Below are positions 43,533 through 51,828 of a stretch of 64,000 bases of DNA, one piece after another. The stretch spans positions 1 to 64,000 of the forward strand of contig JBJXFF010000109.1 of assembly GCA_046153945.1 (NCBI GenBank). The letters are read 5' to 3'. Under the pieces are notes generated by a model. It saw only the letters and a program-made list of their open reading frames with translations. It was not told the origin of the DNA and did not search any database. The first letter of the stretch is position 1; each line of letters starts with the position of its first letter. This DNA comes from SXOA01 sp046153945. Its GTDB lineage: Bacteria; Planctomycetota; Planctomycetia; Pirellulales; Pirellulaceae. Both the position numbers and the translations under genes were made by a program.

Positions 43533-44822
43533 ATGGTTCGCGGTTGCACGATTGCCTTTGTCCTGTGGTTGGTCCTGGCCGCCGGCTATTGGTATTGGCT
43601 GGACCACACGTTCGATCCGCCGGGGAGCATCATCGCCGGATTGCTCGTGGGGCTGGTTGTCGCGGGGTGCATCGGATCGATCATCAATGCCCGAATCGCC
43701 TGGCGGGATTGGACCCTGGCTTTGGGATCGAAAAATGGACTGCCGCTGGTGGACCGCCGAATCGTGGCGGTCAGCGGCACCATCCATCCGCTTGAGAAGC
43801 CGCTGATCGCCCCCTTCAGCGGCAAGGAGTGCGTGCTTTGCGAGTACGACCTGGGTCGCGCCGCCGATACGTCAAAAGGGCAGAACAGCGCCGGTTCCGA
43901 CTTTGCCGGGTTTTTGATGACCCCCTGCGTCGTTCGCTCGCACCAAGGAGACGTCAAACTGCTCGGCTTTCCCGTCCTGGAAGGTTATCCGGATTTGCTG
44001 TGCGACGGATTTACGGCCGCCAGCAACGGATATCAATTCTTGAGGGGGACTGAGTTCGAGGACCGGACTGGGCTGAAGCTGGTGACAATCCTCTCGGTGT
44101 TCGACGAAGTCTGGTCGGATGACGATGGCCTTGTCCAAAAAAACATGCGGCTGGGAAAGGTGACTGCCGACTCTCTCTTTCCGCTCGACCTGTTGCAAGA
44201 CCTGGCAGCGCGAGACGAGGCCCGACTGCTGAAGCAAGGGCCGGACATGGACGATGCAGATGAAGAAGACGAAGAGGAGGACGAAGACCTCGCTGAGGAT
44301 GAGGGTGACGATGAGGCGGAAGAAGACGACGGCGAACTCGACGAGGACTTTTCCCAGCCGTTCGCGGTGCTTCCCAAGATGACGGAGAAACGCGTTGCCG
44401 TGGGAGAGACAGTTTGCGTGATTGGAATCTACAACGAACTACAGCGCGGTCTGCTGCCTAAAAAGGGGAGCAGCACTCCCAATCGCCTGATTCGTGGGAG
44501 CGCGGAGGAGGTCGCCAAAAAGGCCCGCAGCGCGATCGCCAGCCAGTTTTTCGGTGGACTGATTGTGCTGGTCCTGGCGAATGCCGTCATCTTTGGGGCG
44601 ATGCAAATTTATTTGCGATCCCCCGAAACCATCCGTCGCCGGCAGCGTGAGGCCTTTCAAGCTATTCAGGAGGACAGACCGGCCAAGCTGAGGACCTTGC
44701 TGCATCGTGGTGTCAATCCGAATTCCCAAGATTCCAACGGCCGGACACTCTTGAAGAAGGCCAAGGAACTTGGCCGCGATGAACTAACAAAAATCCTGCA
44801 AGAAGCGGGAGCCAAGGATTAG
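43533..44822 (+). CDS. GIDE-like membrane protein with acidic tract and ankyrin-like tail
   Basis: The 429-residue protein has two N-terminal membrane segments (FVLWLVLAAGYWYW and SIIAGLLVGLVVAGCIGSI), followed by VSGTIHPLEKPLIAPFSGKE and CVLCEYDL, which resemble the GIDE domain of mitochondrial E3 ligase MUL1. A run of Glu and Asp spans about residues 245-275. After another membrane segment (GGLIVLVLANAVIFGAMQIY) comes one ankyrin-like repeat, LRTLLHRGVNPNSQDSNGRT. There is no RING finger, so ligase activity is not implied. The start has AAGGAG upstream. The family assignment is by pattern and uncertain. Confidence 0.5.
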   Translation: MVRGCTIAFVLWLVLAAGYWYWLDHTFDPPGSIIAGLLVGLVVAGCIGSIINARIAWRDWTLALGSKNGLPLVDRRIVAVSGTIHPLEKPLIAPFSGKECVLCEYDLGRAADTSKGQNSAGSDFAGFLMTPCVVRSHQGDVKLLGFPVLEGYPDLLCDGFTAASNGYQFLRGTEFEDRTGLKLVTILSVFDEVWSDDDGLVQKNMRLGKVTADSLFPLDLLQDLAARDEARLLKQGPDMDDADEEDEEEDEDLAEDEGDDEAEEDDGELDEDFSQPFAVLPKMTEKRVAVGETVCVIGIYNELQRGLLPKKGSSTPNRLIRGSAEEVAKKARSAIASQFFGGLIVLVLANAVIFGAMQIYLRSPETIRRRQREAFQAIQEDRPAKLRTLLHRGVNPNSQDSNGRTLLKKAKELGRDELTKILQEAGAKD

Positions 44823-44825
44823 CTT

Positions 44826-45638
44826 TCAGCTTCCCGCAATCAGTCCCTGCTCCCGCAGCGTCACGAGTTGCAACAGCCAGCGGTTGTAGAGTTCATAGCT
44901 CGCCTCATCGAAGTCATACGGCCGCCGACCGGCCACCTCCGGGGGATGTTCCTTGCGGTCGGTCAATATCAGCCGCGTCTCCGGGCTGATCTCTGCCCAC
45001 TGGCACCGGAGCACAAGGTCGTCCAGCAGCAACAAGTACTTATCAAAAAGGGATGCCGCCAGCCCACCTTGCGGCACCTGCTGTTTGTGGAGCCGCTGAG
45101 CGTGCAGCCGAAAGTGCAGCATCTTTCCGGTGGCGGAGAGGCCGAGGACTTCAGTGATATGCTCATGCTCTACTTTTCGCTCCACCTTGTATTCGGTCAC
45201 AATTACTTGTCGTCGGCCTTGCGTCTCCCGAACTTCCTGAGGCTTTCTCTTCTCCACCTCCTTCGCCACAAAGCCGCTGCTGATGACGAAGACATTGGCC
45301 CACGGCACAGTCTCTGTCCGGCCATAGTAGTCCGCTGGCACAATCATTCCCGGCTCGCTCACTTGCAGCCAGTGGACCGAAACCGGCGGCGTCAGCTTCA
45401 TCATTTGTTCGGCGGGGACGACGAGCGTTTCAATCTATTGCCGGCCAAGACTCCCCCGCGCCCCCTCGGCCTGCTTGTGCGTCAGCCGCTCCGCCAGGAT
45501 GCCGCGGCACCGATGGGCGGCGCGGACGGCGTCCGCCTTCGGCAGCCTCGCACCAGCAAGGAGGGCCTCCTGCAAAACAGCCGGCTCAATCCGCTCATGG
45601 CGGGTTTGGAGCAACGCAAAAAGAGGTTCAAGAGACAT
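44826..45638 (-). pseudogene. Uncharacterised gene split by an in-frame amber codon
   Basis: Two open frames on the minus strand, 45,638-45,438 (67 codons) and 45,404-44,826 (192 codons), are in the same phase and are separated only by TAG at 45,435-45,437 and ten sense codons (IETLVVPAEQ). Joined, they give one protein of about 270 residues, with a helical N-terminal part (RHRCRGILAERLT-like block) and a beta-rich second half (YDFDEASYELYNRWLLQL near the end). This looks like one gene inactivated by a point mutation (for example from CAG, GAG or AAG). The second part could still be made from its ATG at 45,404. Function is unknown. Confidence 0.6.
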
Positions 45639-45815
45639 GAAGAGCTTGGGAAGATGCCAGACTGACTTCGTTTATCCTAACCGAGCGAAACTGTTCCAGG
45701 CAAATCTTGCCGCCAGCCACTAGCTCAGAAAGTCGAGCAGTGTAAAATTCTCTGTTTGCGAATCTGGGCAGGCTGGAAGCCTACCCCACTGACCTCTAAC
45801 CTCTAACCTCTTTCC

Positions 45816-46898
45816 ATGTCCTACAACCCCAGCAAACGCGAACTGCTCCAAAACACCGTCGAACACATCGACATCAAAAGCCACAACGTGGTGCCGCTGG
45901 TGGAGGCGATGCAGCAGATGGCATTCAGCGCTCGCGACCTGGCGCGGGCGGCGGACATTTATGACCGGATGCTGCGGGACACGGAATGCGGCGTCATTCT
46001 CTGCCTGGCGGGCTCGCTGATTAGCGCCGGCCTTAAGCAGATCTTCATCGACATGATCCGCAACCGCATGGTGGACGCGATCGTCAGCACCGGAGCGAAC
46101 ATTGTCGACCAGGACTTCTTCGAAGCCCTGGGCTACAAGCATTACATCGCCGCCGAGCGGCTGAAAAGCGGCATGGACGATGGGATGCTGCGGGACCACG
46201 CCATCGACCGCATCTACGACACGCTGATTGACGAGGATGAGCTGCGGATTTGCGACGAGACGGTGCGGAAAATCGCCGACGAGTTGCCGCCGCGGAACTA
46301 CTCCTCTCGCGAGATCATCCAGAAAATGGGGGAGCATCTCGAAACGAATGCCAAGACGGATTCCATCATCCAGGCCGCCTACCAGTGCGGCGTCCCCATT
46401 TTCTGTCCGGCGTTTTCGGACTGCTCGGCGGGCCTGGGGATTGTCGCTCACTACCACGAGCGATTGAAGGCCGGCCGGGGCACGACGGCCTTCGACAGCG
46501 CCAAGGACTTCTACGAGTTGACGCAGATCAAGCTCAGCAACCCGGTCACGGGACTGCTCATGATTGGCGGCGGTGTCCCCAAGAACTTCGCCCAGGACAT
46601 CGTCGTCTCTGCCGATATCTTAACCGCGCAGGACGGCGGCGATGCGCCGCAGATGCACAAGTATGCGATTCAGATTACCGTCGCCGATACCCGCGACGGG
46701 GCGCTTTCTGGCAGCACGCTGAAGGAAGCTTCCAGTTGGGGAAAAGTGGACACAACCTACGAACAGATGGTCTTCAGCGAAGCCACCATCGCTGTGCCAC
46801 TTATCGCCGGCTATGCCTACCACAAGCGGGGCTGGGAGCAGCGACAGGAAAAGCAGTTTGCTCGGATTTACACCGAGGCGGAACAGGCGGTCGGCTAG
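45816..46898 (+). CDS. Deoxyhypusine-synthase-like enzyme
   Basis: The 360-residue protein has the DHS fold: CLAGSLISAGLKQIFIDMIR, IVSTGANIVDQDFFEALG, FCPAFSDCSAGLG, MIGGGVPKNF, and the catalytic lysine in EASSWGKVDTTYE. Archaeal and eukaryal DHS modify initiation factor 5A, which bacteria lack, so bacterial DHS-like enzymes probably act in polyamine synthesis (homospermidine or carboxyspermidine routes). The ATG at 45816 follows a short tandem CTCTAAC repeat rather than a typical ribosome site. No other polyamine gene is adjacent. Confidence 0.88.
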   Translation: MSYNPSKRELLQNTVEHIDIKSHNVVPLVEAMQQMAFSARDLARAADIYDRMLRDTECGVILCLAGSLISAGLKQIFIDMIRNRMVDAIVSTGANIVDQDFFEALGYKHYIAAERLKSGMDDGMLRDHAIDRIYDTLIDEDELRICDETVRKIADELPPRNYSSREIIQKMGEHLETNAKTDSIIQAAYQCGVPIFCPAFSDCSAGLGIVAHYHERLKAGRGTTAFDSAKDFYELTQIKLSNPVTGLLMIGGGVPKNFAQDIVVSADILTAQDGGDAPQMHKYAIQITVADTRDGALSGSTLKEASSWGKVDTTYEQMVFSEATIAVPLIAGYAYHKRGWEQRQEKQFARIYTEAEQAVG

Positions 46899-46903
46899 TT
46901 CGG

Positions 46904-47473
46904 CTAAGGCGATTTAGGATTCTCTTTCAGTGTCACGCCTCGGCTCTTGAGCGCCGTTTCCAATGCGGCGCGGTTGGTCTTTTCCTGGTCGATGAGCGCC
47001 GTTACCAGTCCTTCCTTGAAACTGGCCGTGGCCTGTTCAACTCCTTCGATCTTGTAGACCGACTCGTAAGCCGCGAGGCAACAGGCTTTGCAATCGAGGC
47101 CAACGACAGGGATCTCGACCAACGTCAACTTGTTTTTCGGCGTCGTGCTGAGCGGCTCAATCCCAAAAGTGTGGTTGGAAGCCGGGCGGAGCAGGTCATT
47201 GAATCGCTGGGGGATTTCCTCGGGCTTAGGGCGATTGAGAAGCTTGTCGGCGTCGTATTCAAAGGTTGCCTCCGCATTCTTGAAGTCAATTCTGAGCAGC
47301 TTGACGTCCGAGAGCTGCTTAACGGCTTCCCGCAAGTCTCTCTCCCGCTCGGGTGAAAAGAGACCGGTGATGCGGTGCCGCATCGGCTTCGGCTGAATCG
47401 GCTTATCCTCCGCCAGGCAGCAAAGTCCCAGTAAGCCTTGGGCTAGGGCAACGAATAGGATGTGCAGCTTCAT
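46904..47473 (-). CDS. Secreted protein with HMA-like domains
   Basis: The 189-residue protein has a signal peptide (LFVALAQGLLGLCCLA, cut near AEDKP) and two ferredoxin-like repeats. The second contains IPVVGLDCKACCLAAYESVY and then VEQATASFKEGLVTALID, the heavy-metal-associated pattern with a C-x2-C metal site; the first repeat (ITGLFSPERERDLREAV) lacks cysteines. It may bind copper or another metal outside the cytoplasm, or be a degenerate HMA fold used for binding. It ends close to the convergent DHS-like gene (five bases) and begins six bases after the DUF1592 gene stop, so the operon may be shared. Confidence 0.6.
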   Translation of the reverse strand: MKLHILFVALAQGLLGLCCLAEDKPIQPKPMRHRITGLFSPERERDLREAVKQLSDVKLLRIDFKNAEATFEYDADKLLNRPKPEEIPQRFNDLLRPASNHTFGIEPLSTTPKNKLTLVEIPVVGLDCKACCLAAYESVYKIEGVEQATASFKEGLVTALIDQEKTNRAALETALKSRGVTLKENPKSP

Positions 47474-47479
47474 AGGTTG

Positions 47480-50170
47480 TTATTTGGTTTGAAACAGCGG
47501 ACTTTGGACAAGTTCGTGAATCAGGGAGCGGATACCGCCGCCATTCTCTTGCGTCCGCGCAGCGAGTGCCGTCAGCTCATCGCGGTCCGTGAAAGTCATG
47601 GGGCGGCCGGACGCATAGATTGCCAGTTGCTCCGCAAGGTTGCGGAGCAATCGCTGCGAATCGGCAGCCAGCAGTTCTTGAAGCTCGACGAAATCCTTGA
47701 ATTGGCGTTCGTCGGGCAATACTCCGGAGGCATCCACTTTTGGCCCAAGCTTGAAGCTGATGCCGATAAAGGGATCGATACTGCCTCGCGGGGCCGCATC
47801 CCCTTCGCCTATCGAGCGATAACGCTCGCGCCAGCCGCCGATAACGTCAAAGGATTCCAAGGCAAAGCCGGGCGGGTCCATTTTGGCGTGGCAGGCGGCG
47901 CATGTTGCGTCGCTACGGTGCTTGTCGAGTTGTTCGCGAATGGTCTTCGCGCCCCGCACATCCGGCTCGATGGCGGGAATGTTGGGCGGCGGCGGATCGG
48001 GCTCTTGGCCGAGCAGCCGGGCCATCACAAAGGCTCCGCGGGGGACGGGGGAAGTGGTGGTGCCATTGGCGGTGATCTTTAGGACCGACGCCTGGGTCAA
48101 GAATGGGCCGCGGGGATTCCCCTTCGGCAGTTCGACGCGGCGAATCTGCGAGCCGCTCACACCGGTAATTCCATAGTGGGTTGCCAGCTTCTCGTTGAGC
48201 ATCGCGAAGTCGGAGCGAACCAGATGGGTGGCTCCCAGGTCCTTGTCGATCATTTCGCGGAAAAAGGCTCGGGTTTCGGCTACCATCGAATCTTGCAGGT
48301 ACGGATTGAACTCGGGATAGAGCTTCTTATCCGGGTCCGTCGCCGCGATCTGCCGCAGCTTGAGCCATTGGCCGAGAAAGTCTTCGCCGAAACGCTGCGA
48401 CTTTGGGTCCTTCAGCATTCGTTCCACTTCGACTTTCAGGACAGCCGGCTCGTGTAGTTTTCCCGATTCGGCGAGCTTCGCGAGCGCCTCGTCCGGAAGG
48501 CTGTTCCAGAAGAAATACGACAGGCGGCAGGCAAGGGCGTGGTCGTCGAGTTTTCCCGTGGGCTCTACGTGATAGAGGAAATCAGGAGAGCAAAGAGCCG
48601 CACGATAGGCCCAACGCATTGCCGTTTCAAAGCAGTCTCCTGACTTGATGCGCTCTTCGACTTTGGCGACATAGCTCTTGCGGATTTCACCATCGATTGG
48701 GCGGCGGAAGGCCCGCGGCAGAAATGCGGCGAGCAGGCGGTCGGCGTCTACGAGCGGCTCTTTGCTGGCTACGGTCCACAAGCCTTGCGGTGGATCGGGA
48801 CGGTTTCTGCCGGCTCCGAGTTGGCGGATTTGCAGGCGTTGCGGCGGGCGAACTTTCGGTTGAGCCTCGGGCTTGAACTCCGCAAGAGGCAATTCGCCGA
48901 AGAGAACCTGATGGCTCCGCGGCGGCCAGGCTTCGTGCAGCGGCCCTTCAATGTCGAGCCAATCGCAGGCGATCCCCGGCCCAGTGAACGCCATTGCCCG
49001 CCCTTTGCGGTTGTAATTCGCGACCGGAGCCAGCGAAGCAACATTGAAGCCGATGATTTCGTTGTGGTTCAGCCAGGTGACCAACTCGTGTTCTTGCGAT
49101 TTGATGGAAGGTGCGTCGAAATAGCCGAGGACATAGCTGGGATGCTGCCCCCCGCGGCCGTCGCCGGTGAGTTGCACAACCGACAGCCGGGCTGCTTCCG
49201 TGCCGCGGGAGGGAAGGACTTGTCCTTTGTCCCATTGAAAGCTCCACAGGGATGTTCGGACTCGGTAGCGGCCGGGATAGATCGTCACATGCTCGATGAA
49301 GTAGGGACTGAGGGATTCATCTTCATGACGGAACAGGCCGACACTCGCCCCATTACGAAACGAGCCCATCCTTTCGTGAGCCCCTTCATCGAGGTGATTC
49401 GTTTCCCCCGCGGGCGGAAAATCGGGGTCGGGCTTTTTGTCCTTCAGCAGCACGCCATCCCCGTTCATGATGACATGCGCCACAAAGCCGCCGCTGTTGG
49501 CGAGCGAGATTCGCCGTTTCTGCACGGTCGGCGGCTTGGGCTGCGTAGCGATGGCTAGGTTCAGGATGTGGTCGGCGGCTTGCACGTACTTGGCCATGTT
49601 GACGTGCGAGATGTCCAGCGCGTCGCTGTTCTTGTCAAACCCGTGAGCCGAGCCGTCCGCCGGCAGGATTCCCTGCAAGGCGATTCCCGGCATGTCGAAC
49701 AGGTCGCGAATGGTGTTCTCATACTCCACCCGCGTCAGCCGGCGAAGGCCGGTGCGAGGTCCATCCCCTAGCTTCACCTTTTCGGCCTCGACAAGCGAAT
49801 TCCGCAGCGACTTGAGAACACTCGCTACTTCCGCCTCTGGAGGCCGCGGCTGCTTCTTCGGCGGCATCTCGCCTCGCTCAATGCGGTCGTGGATTTTCAC
49901 CCAACGGGCAAAGTTGTCGGCGTTTACCAGATCGAGCTTGAGGGAGGTGATGTCGAGATTTCCTTCGTGGGTGGCGGAGTCGTGGCACCCGTGGCAGTGT
50001 TGCTTGAAGAAATCAGCAGACTCACCACGGGCAAATTCAGGTGAAGTGCCATTCAACATGAAGGCTAATAAACAGTACAGTGGCCAACGCATTTGCCAAA
50101 GCCTCAAAACAGCGAAATTAGCAAGCGTGACGCTGGCTTTTAAGAAACGTCGATGACTGGAACTAATCAT
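47480..50170 (-). CDS. Planctomycete DUF1592 cytochrome c
   Basis: The 896-residue secreted protein has the usual modules: a haem c motif in QHCHGCHDS near the start, DUF1587 (TGLRRLTRVEYENTIRDLF), DUF1595 (LAAFLPRAFRRPIDGEI), DUF1592 (RLSYFFWNSLPDEAL), DUF1588 with a second haem motif CAACH and DPPGFALESFDVIGGWR, and DUF1585 (LAIYASGRPMTFTDRDEL). It works with the DUF1552 protein at 50,486, a pairing found throughout planctomycetes, perhaps in polysaccharide oxidation. The ATG at 50170 overlaps the upstream stop (ATGATTAG) behind GGGGAAA; an ATG at 50092 gives a cleaner signal peptide (RWPLYCLLAFML). Confidence 0.95.
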   Translation of the reverse strand: MISSSHRRFLKASVTLANFAVLRLWQMRWPLYCLLAFMLNGTSPEFARGESADFFKQHCHGCHDSATHEGNLDITSLKLDLVNADNFARWVKIHDRIERGEMPPKKQPRPPEAEVASVLKSLRNSLVEAEKVKLGDGPRTGLRRLTRVEYENTIRDLFDMPGIALQGILPADGSAHGFDKNSDALDISHVNMAKYVQAADHILNLAIATQPKPPTVQKRRISLANSGGFVAHVIMNGDGVLLKDKKPDPDFPPAGETNHLDEGAHERMGSFRNGASVGLFRHEDESLSPYFIEHVTIYPGRYRVRTSLWSFQWDKGQVLPSRGTEAARLSVVQLTGDGRGGQHPSYVLGYFDAPSIKSQEHELVTWLNHNEIIGFNVASLAPVANYNRKGRAMAFTGPGIACDWLDIEGPLHEAWPPRSHQVLFGELPLAEFKPEAQPKVRPPQRLQIRQLGAGRNRPDPPQGLWTVASKEPLVDADRLLAAFLPRAFRRPIDGEIRKSYVAKVEERIKSGDCFETAMRWAYRAALCSPDFLYHVEPTGKLDDHALACRLSYFFWNSLPDEALAKLAESGKLHEPAVLKVEVERMLKDPKSQRFGEDFLGQWLKLRQIAATDPDKKLYPEFNPYLQDSMVAETRAFFREMIDKDLGATHLVRSDFAMLNEKLATHYGITGVSGSQIRRVELPKGNPRGPFLTQASVLKITANGTTTSPVPRGAFVMARLLGQEPDPPPPNIPAIEPDVRGAKTIREQLDKHRSDATCAACHAKMDPPGFALESFDVIGGWRERYRSIGEGDAAPRGSIDPFIGISFKLGPKVDASGVLPDERQFKDFVELQELLAADSQRLLRNLAEQLAIYASGRPMTFTDRDELTALAARTQENGGGIRSLIHELVQSPLFQTK

Positions 50171-50462
50171 TTTCCCCGAGCATGCCGGCATCTTGATAAA
50201 TCCCCTCTTCGTCAATTCTGTGTTGTTCGGCAAGACTGCGGCGAAACTCTTCTTTCACTTGTTCCTCGGTGAATTCGGGAGAACGTACCCGAATCTCTTG
50301 GTAAGCGTCCTCGCGTTCAAGATCGAATAGACGCCCGCCCAAAAGCATCTTTTCGCTCATCGACATTTTCCTCGATTCGAGTACCTTTTCCTCGAATGTG
50401 AGCTTGTCGAACCACTTTTTCCATTCTCTCAGCTGGTCCAAAGTGAGTTGATCGGTTGTCAT
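50163..50462 (-). CDS. Small conserved-type protein between DUF1552 and DUF1592 genes
   Basis: The 99-residue protein is highly charged and helical: LREWKKWFDKLTFEEKVLES, then LLGGRLFDLEREDAYQEIRV and FTEEQVKEEFRRSLAEQHRI. A similar pattern (GGRLFD, then a helix before an EE-x-V block) occurs in small planctomycete and cyanobacterial proteins that often precede nucleotidyltransferase genes. The ATG at 50462 has AGAGGAAAG upstream. It lies between the DUF1552 gene (24 bases) and the DUF1592 gene (eight-base overlap), so it is transcribed with them although it is not a usual member. Function is unknown. Confidence 0.6.
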   Translation of the reverse strand: MTTDQLTLDQLREWKKWFDKLTFEEKVLESRKMSMSEKMLLGGRLFDLEREDAYQEIRVRSPEFTEEQVKEEFRRSLAEQHRIDEEGIYQDAGMLGEND

Positions 50463-50485
50463 GCTCGTCTTTCCTCTTGGTATGT

Positions 50486-51727
50486 CTACGCCATCTCCAA
50501 CCCCCGCAGCGTCCCTCTCCCCGTCGAAAACTCTCCCGCTTCGATGCCCAGGCGCTGAAGCATGGAGACGAACAAATTGCTGAGGGGATAGTTGTTGTCT
50601 TTGTCGAACACCAAATGCTGGCCGTGCTTGAAGCCGCCGCCGGCGAGGAGGACGGGGAGGTTGTTGTTGGAATGTGAGTTGGCGCTTCCCATGCAAGTGC
50701 CGTAGAGAACCATCGTCCGGTCCAGGAGCGGCTGGCCTTCTTCTTTCGTTTCGGAGAGGGCGGTAAGGAAGCTGCCGAGGGCGTCGAACTGTTTTTCTTC
50801 GTGACGGCGAAGTTCGGCCAGTGCTTCGGGGCGGTTGCCGTGGTGGGTGATATTGTGAATAACCGTGGTGTCGATGAAGAGCGAGATAATGCGGGTCGAG
50901 TCGGTCTCCAGGGCTAGCTTCATCACATCCAGCATCAGCCGCGTCTTGGCCACGAACTGCCGGGCGTCCTCAATGTCCTCCGGCGGCTGGGCCTCGACTT
51001 TGGGTTTGGGTTTGTATTCCCATTCTTCGGATGCGTGCAGCCGCTGCTCTAGTTCGCGGACTGACGACAGATACTCATCCATCCGCCGCTGGTCGGCCTT
51101 GGAAAGGGAGCGATTCAGCCGTTTGGACTGGTCGCTGACGAAGTCGAGCATGCTGCGCCCCTGCTTCAGAGCCTCCACATTGGCCGCAACCTCCTCGGGC
51201 TTCCCCTGCACGAACAGCGTCTGAAACAGCTTCTTCGGACTCCGTTCGGCGGAAATAGGCGCTCCGCTGCGGGTGAAGCTCAGCGTCCCCCCTTCGCTGC
51301 TCATGGCGAGAACCAATGACGGGAACCGGGTCTTGTTACCGACATGTTCCGAGGCAAATTGATCGAGAGAAACGCCGTTGCGAAAGCCCCCTCGCTCCGG
51401 ATGCGGCGTACCGGTGAGAAAACATCGTTCTGCCGCGTGTCCACCGGTCACACCCGGCAAGCTGGTTCCCGAAAGGACCGTGAATTTCTCACGATGTGCG
51501 GAGAGCCGCTCCAGATAGGGACTCAGCTTGTACTCCTTGCCCGCTGGCTCGGGAAAGAAGAACTGCGGCAGAATCCCCATATTGGTTTCGATGGCAACCA
51601 TGCGGCGAGGCAGGGCGTCCTTCTTCCCTTCCGCTCCAAACGCCGGCCGCATCGCATCGAGCAGCGGCAGCGCCAGGCAAACACCGGTTCCTCGGAGGAA
51701 AGCTCTTCGATTCAGGGAATGGGCCAT
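50486..51727 (-). CDS. DUF1552 protein
   Basis: The 413-residue protein has a Tat-like start (LNRRAFLRGTGVCLALPLLDAM) and the family blocks RMVAIETNMGILPQFFFPE, LSGTSLPGVTGGHAAERCFL, and TMVLYGTCMGSANSHSNNNL with LLAGGGFKHGQHL. It resembles sulfatase/phosphatase-like folds but lacks a known activity. It precedes the DUF1592 cytochrome gene in the same operon, the normal pairing, and should be exported with it. Confidence 0.95.
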   Translation of the reverse strand: MAHSLNRRAFLRGTGVCLALPLLDAMRPAFGAEGKKDALPRRMVAIETNMGILPQFFFPEPAGKEYKLSPYLERLSAHREKFTVLSGTSLPGVTGGHAAERCFLTGTPHPERGGFRNGVSLDQFASEHVGNKTRFPSLVLAMSSEGGTLSFTRSGAPISAERSPKKLFQTLFVQGKPEEVAANVEALKQGRSMLDFVSDQSKRLNRSLSKADQRRMDEYLSSVRELEQRLHASEEWEYKPKPKVEAQPPEDIEDARQFVAKTRLMLDVMKLALETDSTRIISLFIDTTVIHNITHHGNRPEALAELRRHEEKQFDALGSFLTALSETKEEGQPLLDRTMVLYGTCMGSANSHSNNNLPVLLAGGGFKHGQHLVFDKDNNYPLSNLFVSMLQRLGIEAGEFSTGRGTLRGLEMA

Positions 51728-51828
51728 CGGCGTTCTTCTCTACAAATTCCGCTAGGTGATTGATGTGATCCTATTTTACTCACAGATTCCGGGCCACGCC
51801 TATTCCACGAGAAACTTCCGGGCGATTC

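Noticed and set aside
45435..45437. Amber codon taken as pyrrolysine or recoding
   Set aside because: No nearby structure or pyrrolysine genes are seen; a point mutation is simpler.
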